In this document: in pieces, positions 1 through 6,993 of the stretch | How positions within the stretch are numbered: the stretch's first letter is position 1 | How the letters are laid out: each line of letters opens with the position of its first letter | DNA from: Micavibrio sp. UBA7689 | GTDB taxonomy: Bacteria; Pseudomonadota; Alphaproteobacteria; Micavibrionales; Micavibrionaceae | DNA length: 17,754 nt | Assembly: GCA_002482805.1 (NCBI GenBank) | Contig: DLGR01000003.1 | Coordinates: 5,456-23,209, forward strand | Direction of reading: 5' to 3' | Position numbers and translations under genes: made by a program | The notes under the pieces: model-generated | Databases searched by the model: none | What the model was told of the DNA's origin: nothing | What the model saw: only the letters and a program-made list of their open reading frames with translations

Positions 1-99
1 GGCCCCGCCAGTACGGTGGTTCAGGCGTTCGGTTACATAAAAGCGCGTTTGACGGGTGAGCCGGAAAAAATGGGCGAGAACCGTATAGTTTCCCTGTGA
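1..99 (+). CDS. C-terminal end of an unidentified protein (partial)
   Basis: Frame 1 is open from the window edge to a TGA at 97-99 and gives 32 residues, ending in ARLTGEPEKMGENRIVSL. About two thirds of third codon positions are G or C, as in the neighbouring genes, which favours real coding sequence. No domain can be recognised in so short a tail, so I assign no function. The gene would run in the same direction as ldtR and ends 112 bases before it. Confidence 0.45.
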   Translation, partial: GPASTVVQAFGYIKARLTGEPEKMGENRIVSL

Positions 100-153
100 T
101 ATTTTCTCTGGGCCATATCAAGTTGCGGTGACGGCAAGGATTGGTTAAGCTTT

Positions 154-188
154 GGCATGTAATCTCAGATATGCCATTCGGCATATCT
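154..188. promoter_or_regulatory. Probable LdtR operator: perfect palindrome plus an extra half-site
   Basis: AGATATGCC (167-175) and GGCATATCT (180-188) form a perfect 9-base inverted repeat around the spacer ATTC. A third, partial half-site GGCAT lies at 154-158. The palindrome ends 13 bases before the Shine-Dalgarno sequence of the MarR-family gene at 212. MarR-family regulators commonly bind such palindromes in their own promoters, so autoregulation is the natural inference. I could not place a convincing -35/-10 pair. Confidence 0.6.
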
Positions 189-211
189 TATTGTCATAAC
201 TGGAGAATCCC

Positions 212-688
212 GTGTCTACACCGTATTTTGATGCCATTCAATTGATCGAACGCCTGCACCGTTATTTCCTGGACGTTGTGAAGGTGGAACTAGACCGTAA
301 AGGGATTCAGGATATCAACAACGTGCAGGCGATGATCCTCTACAACATCGGTCATGATGAAATGACGGTCGGCGAATTGACGCTGCGCGGTTATTACCTT
401 GGCTCGAACGTTTCGTACAACGTCAAAAAGATGGGCGAGAACGGTTATATCGAGCAGGAACGTTCTGTTCACGACAAGCGCTCCATCCGTGTAAAGCTTT
501 CCGCGAAGGGCAAAGAGACCTACAAGCTTCTGGCTGACATGTTCCACAAGCATGAAGACAAGATCAAAGGCACAGAGCTTTCGGATGATCGTATGTTGGA
601 AGCGATCAAGACCATGAAAATGTTCGAACGCTTCTGGACTTCACAGTCGCAGTTCACAGGCCTCGCGTCCCTCGACGACGACGAATAG
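212..688 (+). CDS. ldtR: LdtR-type MarR-family transcriptional regulator
   Basis: This 158-residue winged-helix protein matches the LdtR subgroup known from Liberibacter and rhizobia, where it controls L,D-transpeptidase and envelope stress genes. The signatures I recognise are LIERLHRYFLDVVKVELDR (residues 11-29), INNVQAMILYNIG, GYYLGSNVSYNVKKMGENGY (the recognition-helix region) and the wing DKRSIRVKLSAKGKE. The family is dimeric and binds palindromes; a matching one lies directly upstream. The start is GTG at 212, with GGAG at 202-205 at good spacing. It is convergent with the glutaryl-CoA dehydrogenase gene. No L,D-transpeptidase gene is visible here, so its targets are inferred only from the family. 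Confidence 0.85.
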   Translation: MSTPYFDAIQLIERLHRYFLDVVKVELDRKGIQDINNVQAMILYNIGHDEMTVGELTLRGYYLGSNVSYNVKKMGENGYIEQERSVHDKRSIRVKLSAKGKETYKLLADMFHKHEDKIKGTELSDDRMLEAIKTMKMFERFWTSQSQFTGLASLDDDE

Positions 689-694
689 AATTTA

Positions 695-1873
695 TCAGCT
701 GAAAGCCTGATGGCCCGTTTGGGCTTTTCCTAAAATCAATGCGTGAATGTCGTGCGTGCCTTCGTACGTGTTGACCGCCTCGAGGTTCATCATATGGCGG
801 ATCACGTGGTATTCATCCGCAATCCCGTTTCCGCCCAGCATGTCGCGCGCTTGTCTTGCTATATCGAGCGCCTTGCCGCAGTTGTTACGTTTCATCAGTG
901 AAATCGCTTCGGGCGCGGCGCGGTCTTCATCGCGCAATTTTCCCAGACGCCATGCCGAAATAAGACCCAGCGTGATTTCTGTTTGCATGTCGGCGAGTTT
1001 CTTTTGGATCAATTGTTGCGCAGCCAAGGGTTTGCCGAAGATGATGCGATCCATCGTATATTGACGCGCCTGATGCCAGCATGCTTCGGCGGCACCCATC
1101 ACGCCCCAACTGATGCCGTACCGTGCGGAATTAAGGCACATCATGGGAGATTTAAGGCCTTTTGACGCGGAAAGCACGTTTTCTTCGGGCGCGAGCACGT
1201 CATCCATGGCAATTCCGCCCGTAACGCTTGCTCTCAAAGAGAATTTTCCTTCGATTTTGGGCGCTGTGAGGCCTTTCATGCCCTTTTCGAGAATGAAACC
1301 GCGAATATCGCCGCCATCATCTTTCGCCCATACGACAAAAAGATCGGCGACAGGTGAATTCGTGATCCATTGCTTTGCGCCGTTCAGTTTGTAACCGCCC
1401 TGAACCTTTTTCGCGGTGGTGCGCATCGCGGACGGATCGGAACCACCATCGGGTTCCGTTAATCCGAAACATCCGATTTTCTTTCCAAGTGCCAGATCAG
1501 GGAGATATTTTTGGCGTTGTTCTTCCGATCCGAAAGAATAGATCGGATACATCACGAGCGAGGATTGAACCGAAAGGGCGGAGCGGTATCCGGAATCCAC
1601 GCGTTCCATTTCACGCGCGATCAAACCATAGGCGACTTGCGACACGCCCGAACAGCCATAGCTTTGAATGGTGGCGCCGAGCAGGCCGAGTTTGCCCATT
1701 TCTTTCATGATTTCAGGATCGAATTTTTCATGGCGGTTGGCCTCGATGATGCCCGGCATCAGGCGGCTTTGCGCGAAGTCATGGGCGGAATCCCGCACCA
1801 TGCGTTCTTCGTCGGTGAGAAGGTCGTTGAGGAGAAGGGGGTCTTGCCAGTCGAAAGGCGCGCGGTCGGCCAT
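695..1873 (-). CDS. gcdH: Glutaryl-CoA dehydrogenase
   Basis: This 392-residue acyl-CoA dehydrogenase oxidatively decarboxylates glutaryl-CoA to crotonyl-CoA in lysine and tryptophan breakdown, passing electrons through FAD to electron transfer flavoprotein. The subfamily call rests on SGYRSALSVQSSLVMYPI with the glutarate-binding arginine at R97, the block from LNSARYGISWGVMGA (residue 248 on) through LIQKKLADMQTEITLGL, KRNNCGKALDIARQARDMLG, and NLEAVNTYEGTHDIHALILG with the catalytic base E371. Length is typical. I chose ATG at 1873 because AAGGAG stands 7 bases upstream; an in-frame extension to 1921 would swallow that site and the promoter. No other degradation gene lies nearby. Confidence 0.93.
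   Translation of the reverse strand: MADRAPFDWQDPLLLNDLLTDEERMVRDSAHDFAQSRLMPGIIEANRHEKFDPEIMKEMGKLGLLGATIQSYGCSGVSQVAYGLIAREMERVDSGYRSALSVQSSLVMYPIYSFGSEEQRQKYLPDLALGKKIGCFGLTEPDGGSDPSAMRTTAKKVQGGYKLNGAKQWITNSPVADLFVVWAKDDGGDIRGFILEKGMKGLTAPKIEGKFSLRASVTGGIAMDDVLAPEENVLSASKGLKSPMMCLNSARYGISWGVMGAAEACWHQARQYTMDRIIFGKPLAAQQLIQKKLADMQTEITLGLISAWRLGKLRDEDRAAPEAISLMKRNNCGKALDIARQARDMLGGNGIADEYHVIRHMMNLEAVNTYEGTHDIHALILGKAQTGHQAFS
702..728 (+). terminator. Weak terminator for ldtR inside the convergent gene's 3' end
   Basis: GCCC (713-716), loop GTTT and GGGC (721-724) are followed by TTTT (725-728). An alternative outer stem pairs AAAGCC (702-707) with GGCTTT (722-727). It lies 14 bases past the ldtR stop and within the last codons of the opposite gene. 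The stem and T-run are short, so efficiency is uncertain. Confidence 0.4.
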
Positions 1874-1884
1874 GGAAAAGCTCC

Positions 1885-1914
1885 TTGGATTTTTTCGTTC
1901 TTCCCCTATTATAA
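1885..1914. promoter_or_regulatory. Compact bidirectional promoter between gcdH and the DUF6898-like gene
   Basis: Rightward: TTGGAT (1885-1890), a 16-base spacer and TATTAT (1907-1912). Leftward: a perfect TATAAT reads on the minus strand over 1913-1908. The two -10 elements share the same A/T octamer. The rightward start site would fall within a few bases of the ATG at 1922. The leftward -35 is not obvious. Confidence 0.45.
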
Positions 1915-1921
1915 CCCACAA

Positions 1922-2125
1922 ATGTCTGAAGAACCTTTAAAAAATCGCGAAGTCATATTCGAAATGTTTACGCTGGGGAATGCCGTGAAAGTTACGGCCG
2001 TGGACGTCGCGACCATGGCGGAGGCCACGTTTCAGGGCCCCGCGAACACGCCGGACAAGCTGTTGCAGCGCGAAGCTCTGAAAAAGCTGGAGTTCGTTAT
2101 GCGCAAAAAAGGGCTAATACAGTAA
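1922..2125 (+). CDS. DUF6898-like small conserved protein
   Basis: This 67-residue soluble protein resembles a small alphaproteobacterial family (DUF6898) of unknown function. The pattern is an N-terminal REVIFEMFTLGNAVKVTAVD, a short beta-rich middle (EATFQGPANT) and a C-terminal helix LLQREALKKLEFVMRKKG. No catalytic motif or membrane segment is seen. ATG at 1922 has no Shine-Dalgarno sequence, while a -10 element lies only about 10 bases upstream, so the mRNA may be leaderless. Its last 29 bases overlap the 3' end of the convergent gene. The family name is from memory of its sequence pattern and should be confirmed by a domain search. Confidence 0.65.
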   Translation: MSEEPLKNREVIFEMFTLGNAVKVTAVDVATMAEATFQGPANTPDKLLQREALKKLEFVMRKKGLIQ

Positions 2126-3221
2126 ACGCCGCAAGTCGGCCCAGGCAGAGCCTCATCTCTTTTGCGATGCGTTCCAGTTTCAGCGGATTACAGAATTTGC
2201 AGATGAAAGTCTGCGCCGTTTTGCGCTTGTACTGGTCGCGCATCACTTCTTCGAAAACGCCGAAACGGGTGTAAAGCGTACCGCCGCCTACCGTTGCGCC
2301 GTCGACATCCAGAATCATGCCGAGTTCCGCAGAGCGTCTCATCGCCTCAACCACGAGGAATTTTAACGCGTGTTTGTGCGGAGCGTGCGGAATAACGCCT
2401 GTGCCTTCGCTGGCATAAGTGATGCGCATCAATTTATAATAACCGTCGTCGCCGTAACCGCAGCACATGGCGGATTCGATCGGGTAGGGATTGCCGTCTT
2501 CCATCAGGCCCTTGCGACGCGCGGCAAGGATTTCGACCTTCGTGCTTTTCGCGATGACTTCTTCATCGATTTGCAAAAAGAAGTGCGCTTCTTTCTTATC
2601 TGCGATCAGGTTCCGGTTATAAAAGGCAAAGAACTCGTTGAGGCTCATGGTAGTGAGTTCCATGTCTCGTCTAGCGGAGTTCACCTTGGTGCGGGAATCC
2701 GATTTGATTTTCTTAATCGGGTCGCCGTCTTCAACATTGCCGAAATACAGATATGTCTTGTTGTAGATGTTGCTGAAACCCGCACGCAGGAAGGCGGCGC
2801 GAACGATGTCGCCGTCACGCATATCGGGAGCCGCCTTGAATTCGAAGGCGACGTTGCTCGGCAGGCACGCCAGTTCACGGCAGAGTTTTTTGAATTTCAC
2901 GGCATCGGTGTCGCGGGAATCGCAAAGATTGAACAGATATTCCCAGTGCAGGTTGCCGCCGCGCAAAACGCCTTGTTCATCGCGTCCCACGAAATATTTC
3001 AAATCTTCGATATTGGAAAGAAAAGGGCGTGTCGCGGTGACGTCATGGGTCGTCGCCATGTGCATGATCTTGTTCGTATGGAATTTCGCCGCACCGGCGA
3101 CGGCTTCGCAAAGCGCCACGATTTTCTTTTTCTCATAAAACTCGGCTGCGCGCTCGCGGTTGGCACCGGATACGAAATTGCCGAGATTGATATTGCTTGT
3201 TGCAGCTACTGTTGCGGTCAT
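2097..3221 (-). CDS. FemAB/GNAT-fold-like protein of unknown function
   Basis: This 374-residue protein has no family I recognise with certainty. Its second half looks like a FemAB-type GNAT acyltransferase: KIKSDSRTKVNSARRDMEL (171-189), YYKLMRITYASEG (261-273), then HKHALKFLVVEAMRRSAEL (282-300), GMILDVDGATVGG and LYTRFGVFEEVMRDQYKRKT (316-335). That order of a long helix, a strand ending in D.DGA, and LYxxFG is typical of such folds. It has 10 cysteines, including CC at 253-254 and CKFC at 341-344. The last 16 residues are hydrophobic. There is no signal peptide. ATG at 3221 is preferred over GTG at 3230 because AGGTGA lies about 5 bases before the ATG. A good minus-strand promoter stands upstream. 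Confidence 0.6.
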   Translation of the reverse strand: MTATVAATSNINLGNFVSGANRERAAEFYEKKKIVALCEAVAGAAKFHTNKIMHMATTHDVTATRPFLSNIEDLKYFVGRDEQGVLRGGNLHWEYLFNLCDSRDTDAVKFKKLCRELACLPSNVAFEFKAAPDMRDGDIVRAAFLRAGFSNIYNKTYLYFGNVEDGDPIKKIKSDSRTKVNSARRDMELTTMSLNEFFAFYNRNLIADKKEAHFFLQIDEEVIAKSTKVEILAARRKGLMEDGNPYPIESAMCCGYGDDGYYKLMRITYASEGTGVIPHAPHKHALKFLVVEAMRRSAELGMILDVDGATVGGGTLYTRFGVFEEVMRDQYKRKTAQTFICKFCNPLKLERIAKEMRLCLGRLAAFTVLALFCA

Positions 3222-3263
3222 TATACTCACCTGATCTATTTGCGGTTATGAAAACATAAGGGT

Positions 3264-3291
3264 TTTATAGACCTTAGTTCCGTAAAGTCAA
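3264..3291 (-). promoter_or_regulatory. Sigma-70-like promoter for the FemAB-like gene
   Basis: On the minus strand TTGACT (3291-3286), a 16-base spacer and TATAAA (3269-3264) read toward the gene starting at 3221. The expected transcript start is near 3257, giving a leader of about 36 bases. A small inverted repeat TTATG-AAAA-CATAA (3246-3259) sits at that start site and could be an operator. Confidence 0.6.
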
Positions 3292-3376
3292 ATAGTTATC
3301 CATTTACCCCTCCAAAACTGTGTTTTTGCCGTTATTTGCATTGATTATCAGCACCCAAAACGCCTATACAAAGTGC

Positions 3377-3814
3377 ATGACAATCAAGCTGGCCGTCGCA
3401 AGCGATCATGCGGGTCTCCCGCTCAAAGAATATGTAAAAGATAATTTCAAGGCTGTGCCTGTGGAATGGGTAGATTTGGGTACAAATTCCACCGATTCCG
3501 TCGATTATCCCGACTATGGTAAAAAGCTGGCCGATGCGGTGGCCGCAGGCCATGCGGAATTCGGCGTCGCGATCTGCGGTTCGGGTATCGGAATCTCCAT
3601 CGCCTGTAACAGAAATCCCAAAGTGCGTGCCGCGATGTGCACCGATTCCACGATGGCCCGCCTTGCCAGAGAACATAACGACGCCAATATCGTATGCATG
3701 GGGCAGCGCCTCACGGGCACCGAAATCGCGCTGGATATTTTAAAGGCATTTTTAGAAACGAAATTTGCGGGCGGCCGGCACACGGGCCGCGTAGAAAAAC
3801 TCGGCAATTGTTAA
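3377..3814 (+). CDS. rpiB: Ribose-5-phosphate isomerase B
   Basis: This 145-residue enzyme interconverts ribose 5-phosphate and ribulose 5-phosphate in the cytoplasm; in the riboflavin and nucleotide context it links to precursor supply. RpiB/LacAB family motifs are complete: VASDHAG at residues 7-13, DYPDYG, AICGSGIGISIACN with the proposed catalytic C68, and AREHNDANIVCMG with H100. Length matches the family. ATG at 3377 begins the conserved MTIKLAVASDHAG; the in-frame extension to 3320 adds unconserved hydrophobic residues. No Shine-Dalgarno is visible. TATACA at 3365-3370 would put a transcript start almost on the ATG. rpiB directly precedes glyA, as in many alphaproteobacteria. Confidence 0.93.
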   Translation: MTIKLAVASDHAGLPLKEYVKDNFKAVPVEWVDLGTNSTDSVDYPDYGKKLADAVAAGHAEFGVAICGSGIGISIACNRNPKVRAAMCTDSTMARLAREHNDANIVCMGQRLTGTEIALDILKAFLETKFAGGRHTGRVEKLGNC

Positions 3815-3865
3815 ATTAAAAACGAAAGGGTGTTCGATATGGGTAATGCAGCGGAGAAGATGAAT

Positions 3866-5155
3866 ATGAGCGACAATAAATTTTTCAGTGCGGATTTAAA
3901 GGATGCGGATTCCGAAGTTCTGAACGCGATGCAAAAAGAACTGGGTCGTCAACAAGACCAGATCGAACTCATCGCATCAGAAAACATCGTGTCAAAAGCG
4001 GTTCTTCAGGCGCAAGGTTCGGTCCTTACCAACAAGTACGCCGAAGGTTACCCCGGCAAACGCTACTACCAAGGTTGCGAGCACGTGGATGTCACGGAGC
4101 AAATCGCGATCGACCGCCTGAACAAATTGTTCGGATGCAAATTTTCGAACGTGCAGCCGCACTCCGGCGCGAATGCGAACCAAGCCGTGTTCATGGCCGT
4201 TCTGAAACCCGGTGAAACATTCCTTGGCATGGATCTTGGTCATGGCGGTCACCTGACCCACGGATGCCCTGTAAACTTTTCGGGCAAATGGTTCAACGCC
4301 GTGACATACGGTATCAACGAACAAGGCGTGATCGATTACGACCAAGTGGAAAAACTCGCGCTGGAACACAAACCCAAGATGATCGTAGCCGGTGCGTCGG
4401 CCTATGCGCGGGTCATCGACTTTAAAAAATTCCGTGAAATCGCTGATAAGGTTGGCGCTGTTCTGTTCGCCGACGTGGCGCACTATGCGGGTCTTATTGT
4501 CGGCGGCGCGTATCCGAATGCGTTTCCGCATGCTCACATTGTTACGACTACAACGCATAAGACTCTGCGCGGCCCCCGCGGCGGTGCGATCATGACCAAC
4601 GACGAAGACCTTGCGAAGAAGATCAACTCCGCGGTTTTCCCCGGGCTGCAAGGCGGACCGCTGGAGCATGTCATTGCGGCGAAGGCGGTTGCTTTCGGTG
4701 AGGCATTGAAACCCGAATTCAAAACCTACGCACATAATGTGGTTGCGAATGCACGCATTCTGGCCGAAACGTTGAAAGCGGGCGGTCTCGATATTGTATC
4801 GGGCGGAACGGATTGCCATATGATGCTGGTTGACCTTCGTCCGAAAGGTTTGACGGGCAAAGCGGCAGACCTTGCGTTGGAGCATGCGGGCATCACCTGC
4901 AACAAGAACGCGGTTCCAAATGACCCTGAAAAACCGATGGTGACATCCGGTGTTCGTCTCGGCACGCCTGCGGGCACGACCCGCGGTTTCGGCCCTGCTG
5001 AATGGAAAGAGATCGGCAAATTGATCCTCGAAGTGCTCGATGGTCTGAAAGCCAACGGCGCAGAAGGTAATGCCGCCGTGGAAAAAGCCGTGAGGGTTAA
5101 AGTGAAAGCACTGTGCGATCGTTTCCCGATCTACGGTGATGCAATCTCGGTTTAA
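3866..5155 (+). CDS. glyA: Serine hydroxymethyltransferase
   Basis: This PLP enzyme converts serine and tetrahydrofolate to glycine and methylene-tetrahydrofolate, the main one-carbon source. The family signatures are ELIASENIVS, LTNKYAEGYPGKRYYQGCE, FADVAHYAGLIVGG and the PLP-lysine motif TTTHKTLRGPRGG with K232. At 429 residues it has the usual length. ATG at 3866 has GGAG(AAG) 6 bases upstream. An alternative ATG at 3839, preceded by AAAGGG, would add 9 residues and cannot be excluded. It lies 51 bases after rpiB and 3 bases before nrdR, so it is co-transcribed with both. I see no glycine or folate riboswitch in front of it. Confidence 0.96.
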   Translation: MSDNKFFSADLKDADSEVLNAMQKELGRQQDQIELIASENIVSKAVLQAQGSVLTNKYAEGYPGKRYYQGCEHVDVTEQIAIDRLNKLFGCKFSNVQPHSGANANQAVFMAVLKPGETFLGMDLGHGGHLTHGCPVNFSGKWFNAVTYGINEQGVIDYDQVEKLALEHKPKMIVAGASAYARVIDFKKFREIADKVGAVLFADVAHYAGLIVGGAYPNAFPHAHIVTTTTHKTLRGPRGGAIMTNDEDLAKKINSAVFPGLQGGPLEHVIAAKAVAFGEALKPEFKTYAHNVVANARILAETLKAGGLDIVSGGTDCHMMLVDLRPKGLTGKAADLALEHAGITCNKNAVPNDPEKPMVTSGVRLGTPAGTTRGFGPAEWKEIGKLILEVLDGLKANGAEGNAAVEKAVRVKVKALCDRFPIYGDAISV

Positions 5156-5158
5156 TGA

Positions 5159-5641
5159 ATGCGCTGCCCGTTTTGTGGACATGAAGAAACGCAAGTGAAG
5201 GACAGCCGTCCTTCCGACGACGGCGGTTCAATTCGCCGTCGGCGTTCCTGCGAGTCCTGCGGCGGGCGGTTCACGACTTTTGAGCGCATTCAATTGCGCG
5301 ATCTTGTTGTGGTGAAGTCCGGCGACAGACGACAACCTTTCGACCGCGAAAAAATCATCCGTTCCATGAACATAGCTTTGCGCAAACGCCCGCTCGATGC
5401 GGAACGCGTGGAAAAAGCCGTGAACGGTATCGTGCGTCAACTCGAGAGCTACGGCGAGCCGGAAATTCCCGCGTCTGAAATCGGCGCGCTGGTGATGAAG
5501 GCGCTGGTGGAACTCGATATTGTCGGATACATCCGTTATGCGTCGGTCTACAAAGATTTCCGCGAACCCGAAGACTTCAACGCTTTCGTGCAGGAAATTC
5601 AAGCGCTGCAAACCGAAAAGAAAAAACGCGTGGCCGAATAA
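5159..5641 (+). CDS. nrdR: Transcriptional repressor NrdR
   Basis: This 160-residue regulator senses (d)ATP and represses ribonucleotide reductase operons. The N-terminal zinc ribbon shows all four ligands, C3, C6, C31 and C34, with the typical MRCPFCGHEETQVKDSRPSD and RRRRSCESCGGRFTTFER. An ATP-cone domain follows at about residues 47-137 (VVKSGDRRQPFDREKI to YASVYKDF). The gene starts 3 bases after glyA. Its TAA shares one base with the ribE ATG (TAATG), a translational-coupling arrangement. The glyA-nrdR-rib order is common in alphaproteobacteria. NrdR boxes would be expected at nrd promoters elsewhere; none are seen here. Confidence 0.96.
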   Translation: MRCPFCGHEETQVKDSRPSDDGGSIRRRRSCESCGGRFTTFERIQLRDLVVVKSGDRRQPFDREKIIRSMNIALRKRPLDAERVEKAVNGIVRQLESYGEPEIPASEIGALVMKALVELDIVGYIRYASVYKDFREPEDFNAFVQEIQALQTEKKKRVAE

Positions 5642-6231
5642 TGTTCACCGGCATCATCACCCATGTCGGGACTATCGACCATATCGACAAATCCGGCGGC
5701 GACTGGCGCATCTTCATCCAATCCAAGCTCGATTTGAAACCCATCGCCATCGGCGCGTCGGTTGCATGTTCGGGTTGCTGTCTTACGGTCATAAAAAAAG
5801 AAAACGACCGCATGGCGTTCGATGTGTCGGGCGAGACGCTTTCCAAAACCATTATCGGTTCATGGCAAGAGGGATCGAAGGTCAATCTCGAAACTTCCAT
5901 GAAGATCGGCGATGAAATCGGCGGGCATATCGTGAGCGGTCATGTGGACGGTTTGGCAACCATCGAAAGCATCACACCCGAAGGCGATTCCCACCGCCTT
6001 AAAATCCGCGTACCTGACGCGCTTTCGCTCTTCGTGGCGCCGAAGGGTTCTGTGTCACTGGATGGTATTTCGCTCACGGTCAACGAGGTCGAAGGGTCTG
6101 TTTTCGGGATCAATATCATCCCGCATACATGGATCCAGACGACGATCGGCGAGAAGAAAGTGGGTGACAAACTTAATATGGAGGCCGATATGCTGGCCCG
6201 TTACGTGGCGCGCCAGCTCGGCAAACTCTAG
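5641..6231 (+). CDS. ribE: Riboflavin synthase, alpha subunit
   Basis: This enzyme performs the last step of riboflavin synthesis, dismutating two 6,7-dimethyl-8-ribityllumazine molecules. It has two tandem lumazine-binding domains in 196 residues. The first starts MFTGIITHVG and contains SGCCLTVI and FDVSGETLSKT. The second starts GGHIVSGHVDG near residue 96 and contains SLDGISLTVNEVEG, with NIIPHTWIQTT. The starting MFTGI is the universal family N-terminus, which fixes the start. The ATG overlaps the nrdR stop by one base. ribD, often placed just before it in relatives, is missing. Some nomenclatures call this gene ribC. Confidence 0.96.
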   Translation: MFTGIITHVGTIDHIDKSGGDWRIFIQSKLDLKPIAIGASVACSGCCLTVIKKENDRMAFDVSGETLSKTIIGSWQEGSKVNLETSMKIGDEIGGHIVSGHVDGLATIESITPEGDSHRLKIRVPDALSLFVAPKGSVSLDGISLTVNEVEGSVFGINIIPHTWIQTTIGEKKVGDKLNMEADMLARYVARQLGKL

Positions 6232-6257
6232 ACTTCTCTATCCAACATCCTTATATA
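6229..6257 (+). promoter_or_regulatory. Promoter driving the FMN riboswitch-ribH-nusB unit
   Basis: TAGACT (6229-6234), four of six matches to TTGACA, overlaps the ribE stop codon. A 17-base spacer leads to TATATA (6252-6257). The predicted transcript start, about 6264, is immediately before the riboswitch P1 stem at 6265. The coincidence of start site and aptamer edge supports the call. Confidence 0.6.
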
Positions 6258-6264
6258 TAGGTCA

Positions 6265-6412
6265 GTTCTCAGGGCGGGGTGCAATTCCCCACCGGCGGTA
6301 TGTGGCACCAAGTTTATCTGGAGTCACGAGCCCGCGAGCGGCTCTTGCAAAAGAGTGTCAGCAGATCCGGTGAAATGCCGGAGCCGACGGTATAGTCCGG
6401 ATGAAAGAGAAC
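6265..6412 (+). ncRNA. FMN riboswitch (RFN element)
   Basis: All conserved RFN blocks are present in order. P1 pairs GTTCTC (6265-6270) with GAGAAC (6407-6412). Then come AGGGCGGGGTGCAATTCCCC and ACCGGCGGTA (6271-6300), AGCCCGCGAGCG (6329-6340), a variable hairpin CTCTT-GCAA-AAGAG (6342-6355) with a GNRA loop, GTCAGCAGATCCGGTGAAAT from 6357, GCCGGAGCCGACGG, and AGTCCGGATGAAAGAGA. It binds flavin mononucleotide and normally switches off riboflavin genes when FMN is plentiful. Here it lies between ribE and ribH, so it controls ribH and probably nusB but not ribE. Confidence 0.97.
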
Positions 6413-6498
6413 GTGAATGATATCTCCCGCGTTTCATACGCGGGTCACGTCGTTCATGTTTTCCCTGATTTTGTGAAAACCAAAACCAAGGAAAGAAC
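6410..6498 (+). promoter_or_regulatory. Expression platform of the FMN riboswitch
   Basis: AACGTGAATGA (6410-6420) can pair with TCGTTCATGTT (6450-6460) over 11 positions, two of them G-U. This helix encloses CCCGCG (6426-6431) paired with CGCGGG (6439-6444). Its 5' strand takes three bases from the 3' side of P1. Its 3' strand includes GTTC (6452-6455), which, together with TTTCC (6460-6464), can instead pair with GGAAA-GAAC (6490-6498), covering the ribH Shine-Dalgarno sequence (AAGGA, 6488-6492). There is no long T-run, so control at translation is more likely than termination. The switching model is inference. Confidence 0.5.
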
Positions 6499-6504
6499 CA
6501 AACT

Positions 6505-6975
6505 ATGACCTTCCAAAACGAACGTATCGCCTTCATTCAGGCGGGATGGCACACAGACATCACCGACCAAGGCAAAAAAACTTTCATCGAAGATATGGTG
6601 AAGGCGGGATTTCCCGAAAAGAATATCGATATCTTCCAGACACCGGGCTCGCTCGAAATTCCATTGCAGGCGCAACTGCTGGCCAAGACCGGCAAGTATA
6701 ACGCTATCGTTTGCACGGGTTTGATCGTGAACGGCGGTATCTACCGTCATGAATTCGTGACGACCGCCGTCATCGACGGGATCATGCGCGTGTCACTGGA
6801 TACGGAAGTGCCGGTGCTGTCGGTGATTTTGACGCCGCAGAATTTCCACGAGCACGAAGAGCATAACAAGTTCTTCTTCGAGCATTTCAAGGTCAAGGGA
6901 CGCGAAGCAGCGTCAGCTTGTATCAAGACGCTTGAAAATATGCGTGCGTTTAAAACGCTGGCTAAAGCCGCTTAA
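6505..6975 (+). CDS. ribH: 6,7-dimethyl-8-ribityllumazine synthase, type II (RibH2-like)
   Basis: This enzyme condenses ribitylaminouracildione with dihydroxybutanone phosphate to give the substrate of riboflavin synthase. At 156 residues it resembles rhizobial and Brucella RibH2 rather than the usual type I enzyme. It begins RIAFIQAGWHTDITDQ with W15, has TPGSLEIPL at 46-54, VNGGIYRHEFVTTAVIDGIM with likely catalytic H82 in place of the GxTPHFDYV block, and EVPVLSVILTPQNFHEHEEH (101-120) then HFKVKGREAA. RibH2 of Brucella is decameric and also lies behind an FMN riboswitch; decamers here are inference. The start follows AAGGA at 6488-6492, a rather long 12 bases upstream. nusB follows. Confidence 0.93.
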   Translation: MTFQNERIAFIQAGWHTDITDQGKKTFIEDMVKAGFPEKNIDIFQTPGSLEIPLQAQLLAKTGKYNAIVCTGLIVNGGIYRHEFVTTAVIDGIMRVSLDTEVPVLSVILTPQNFHEHEEHNKFFFEHFKVKGREAASACIKTLENMRAFKTLAKAA

Positions 6976-6993
6976 CGAAAAATTCCTTGCTTA

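Noticed and set aside
2370..3251. 293-codon plus-strand frame opposite the FemAB-like gene
   Set aside because: The minus-strand gene has a promoter, a Shine-Dalgarno and a fold-like pattern; the plus frame has none of these.
3992..5194. 400-codon open frame antisense to glyA and the nrdR start
   Set aside because: It is a shadow of glyA, with low-quality composition and no recognisable motif or ribosome site.
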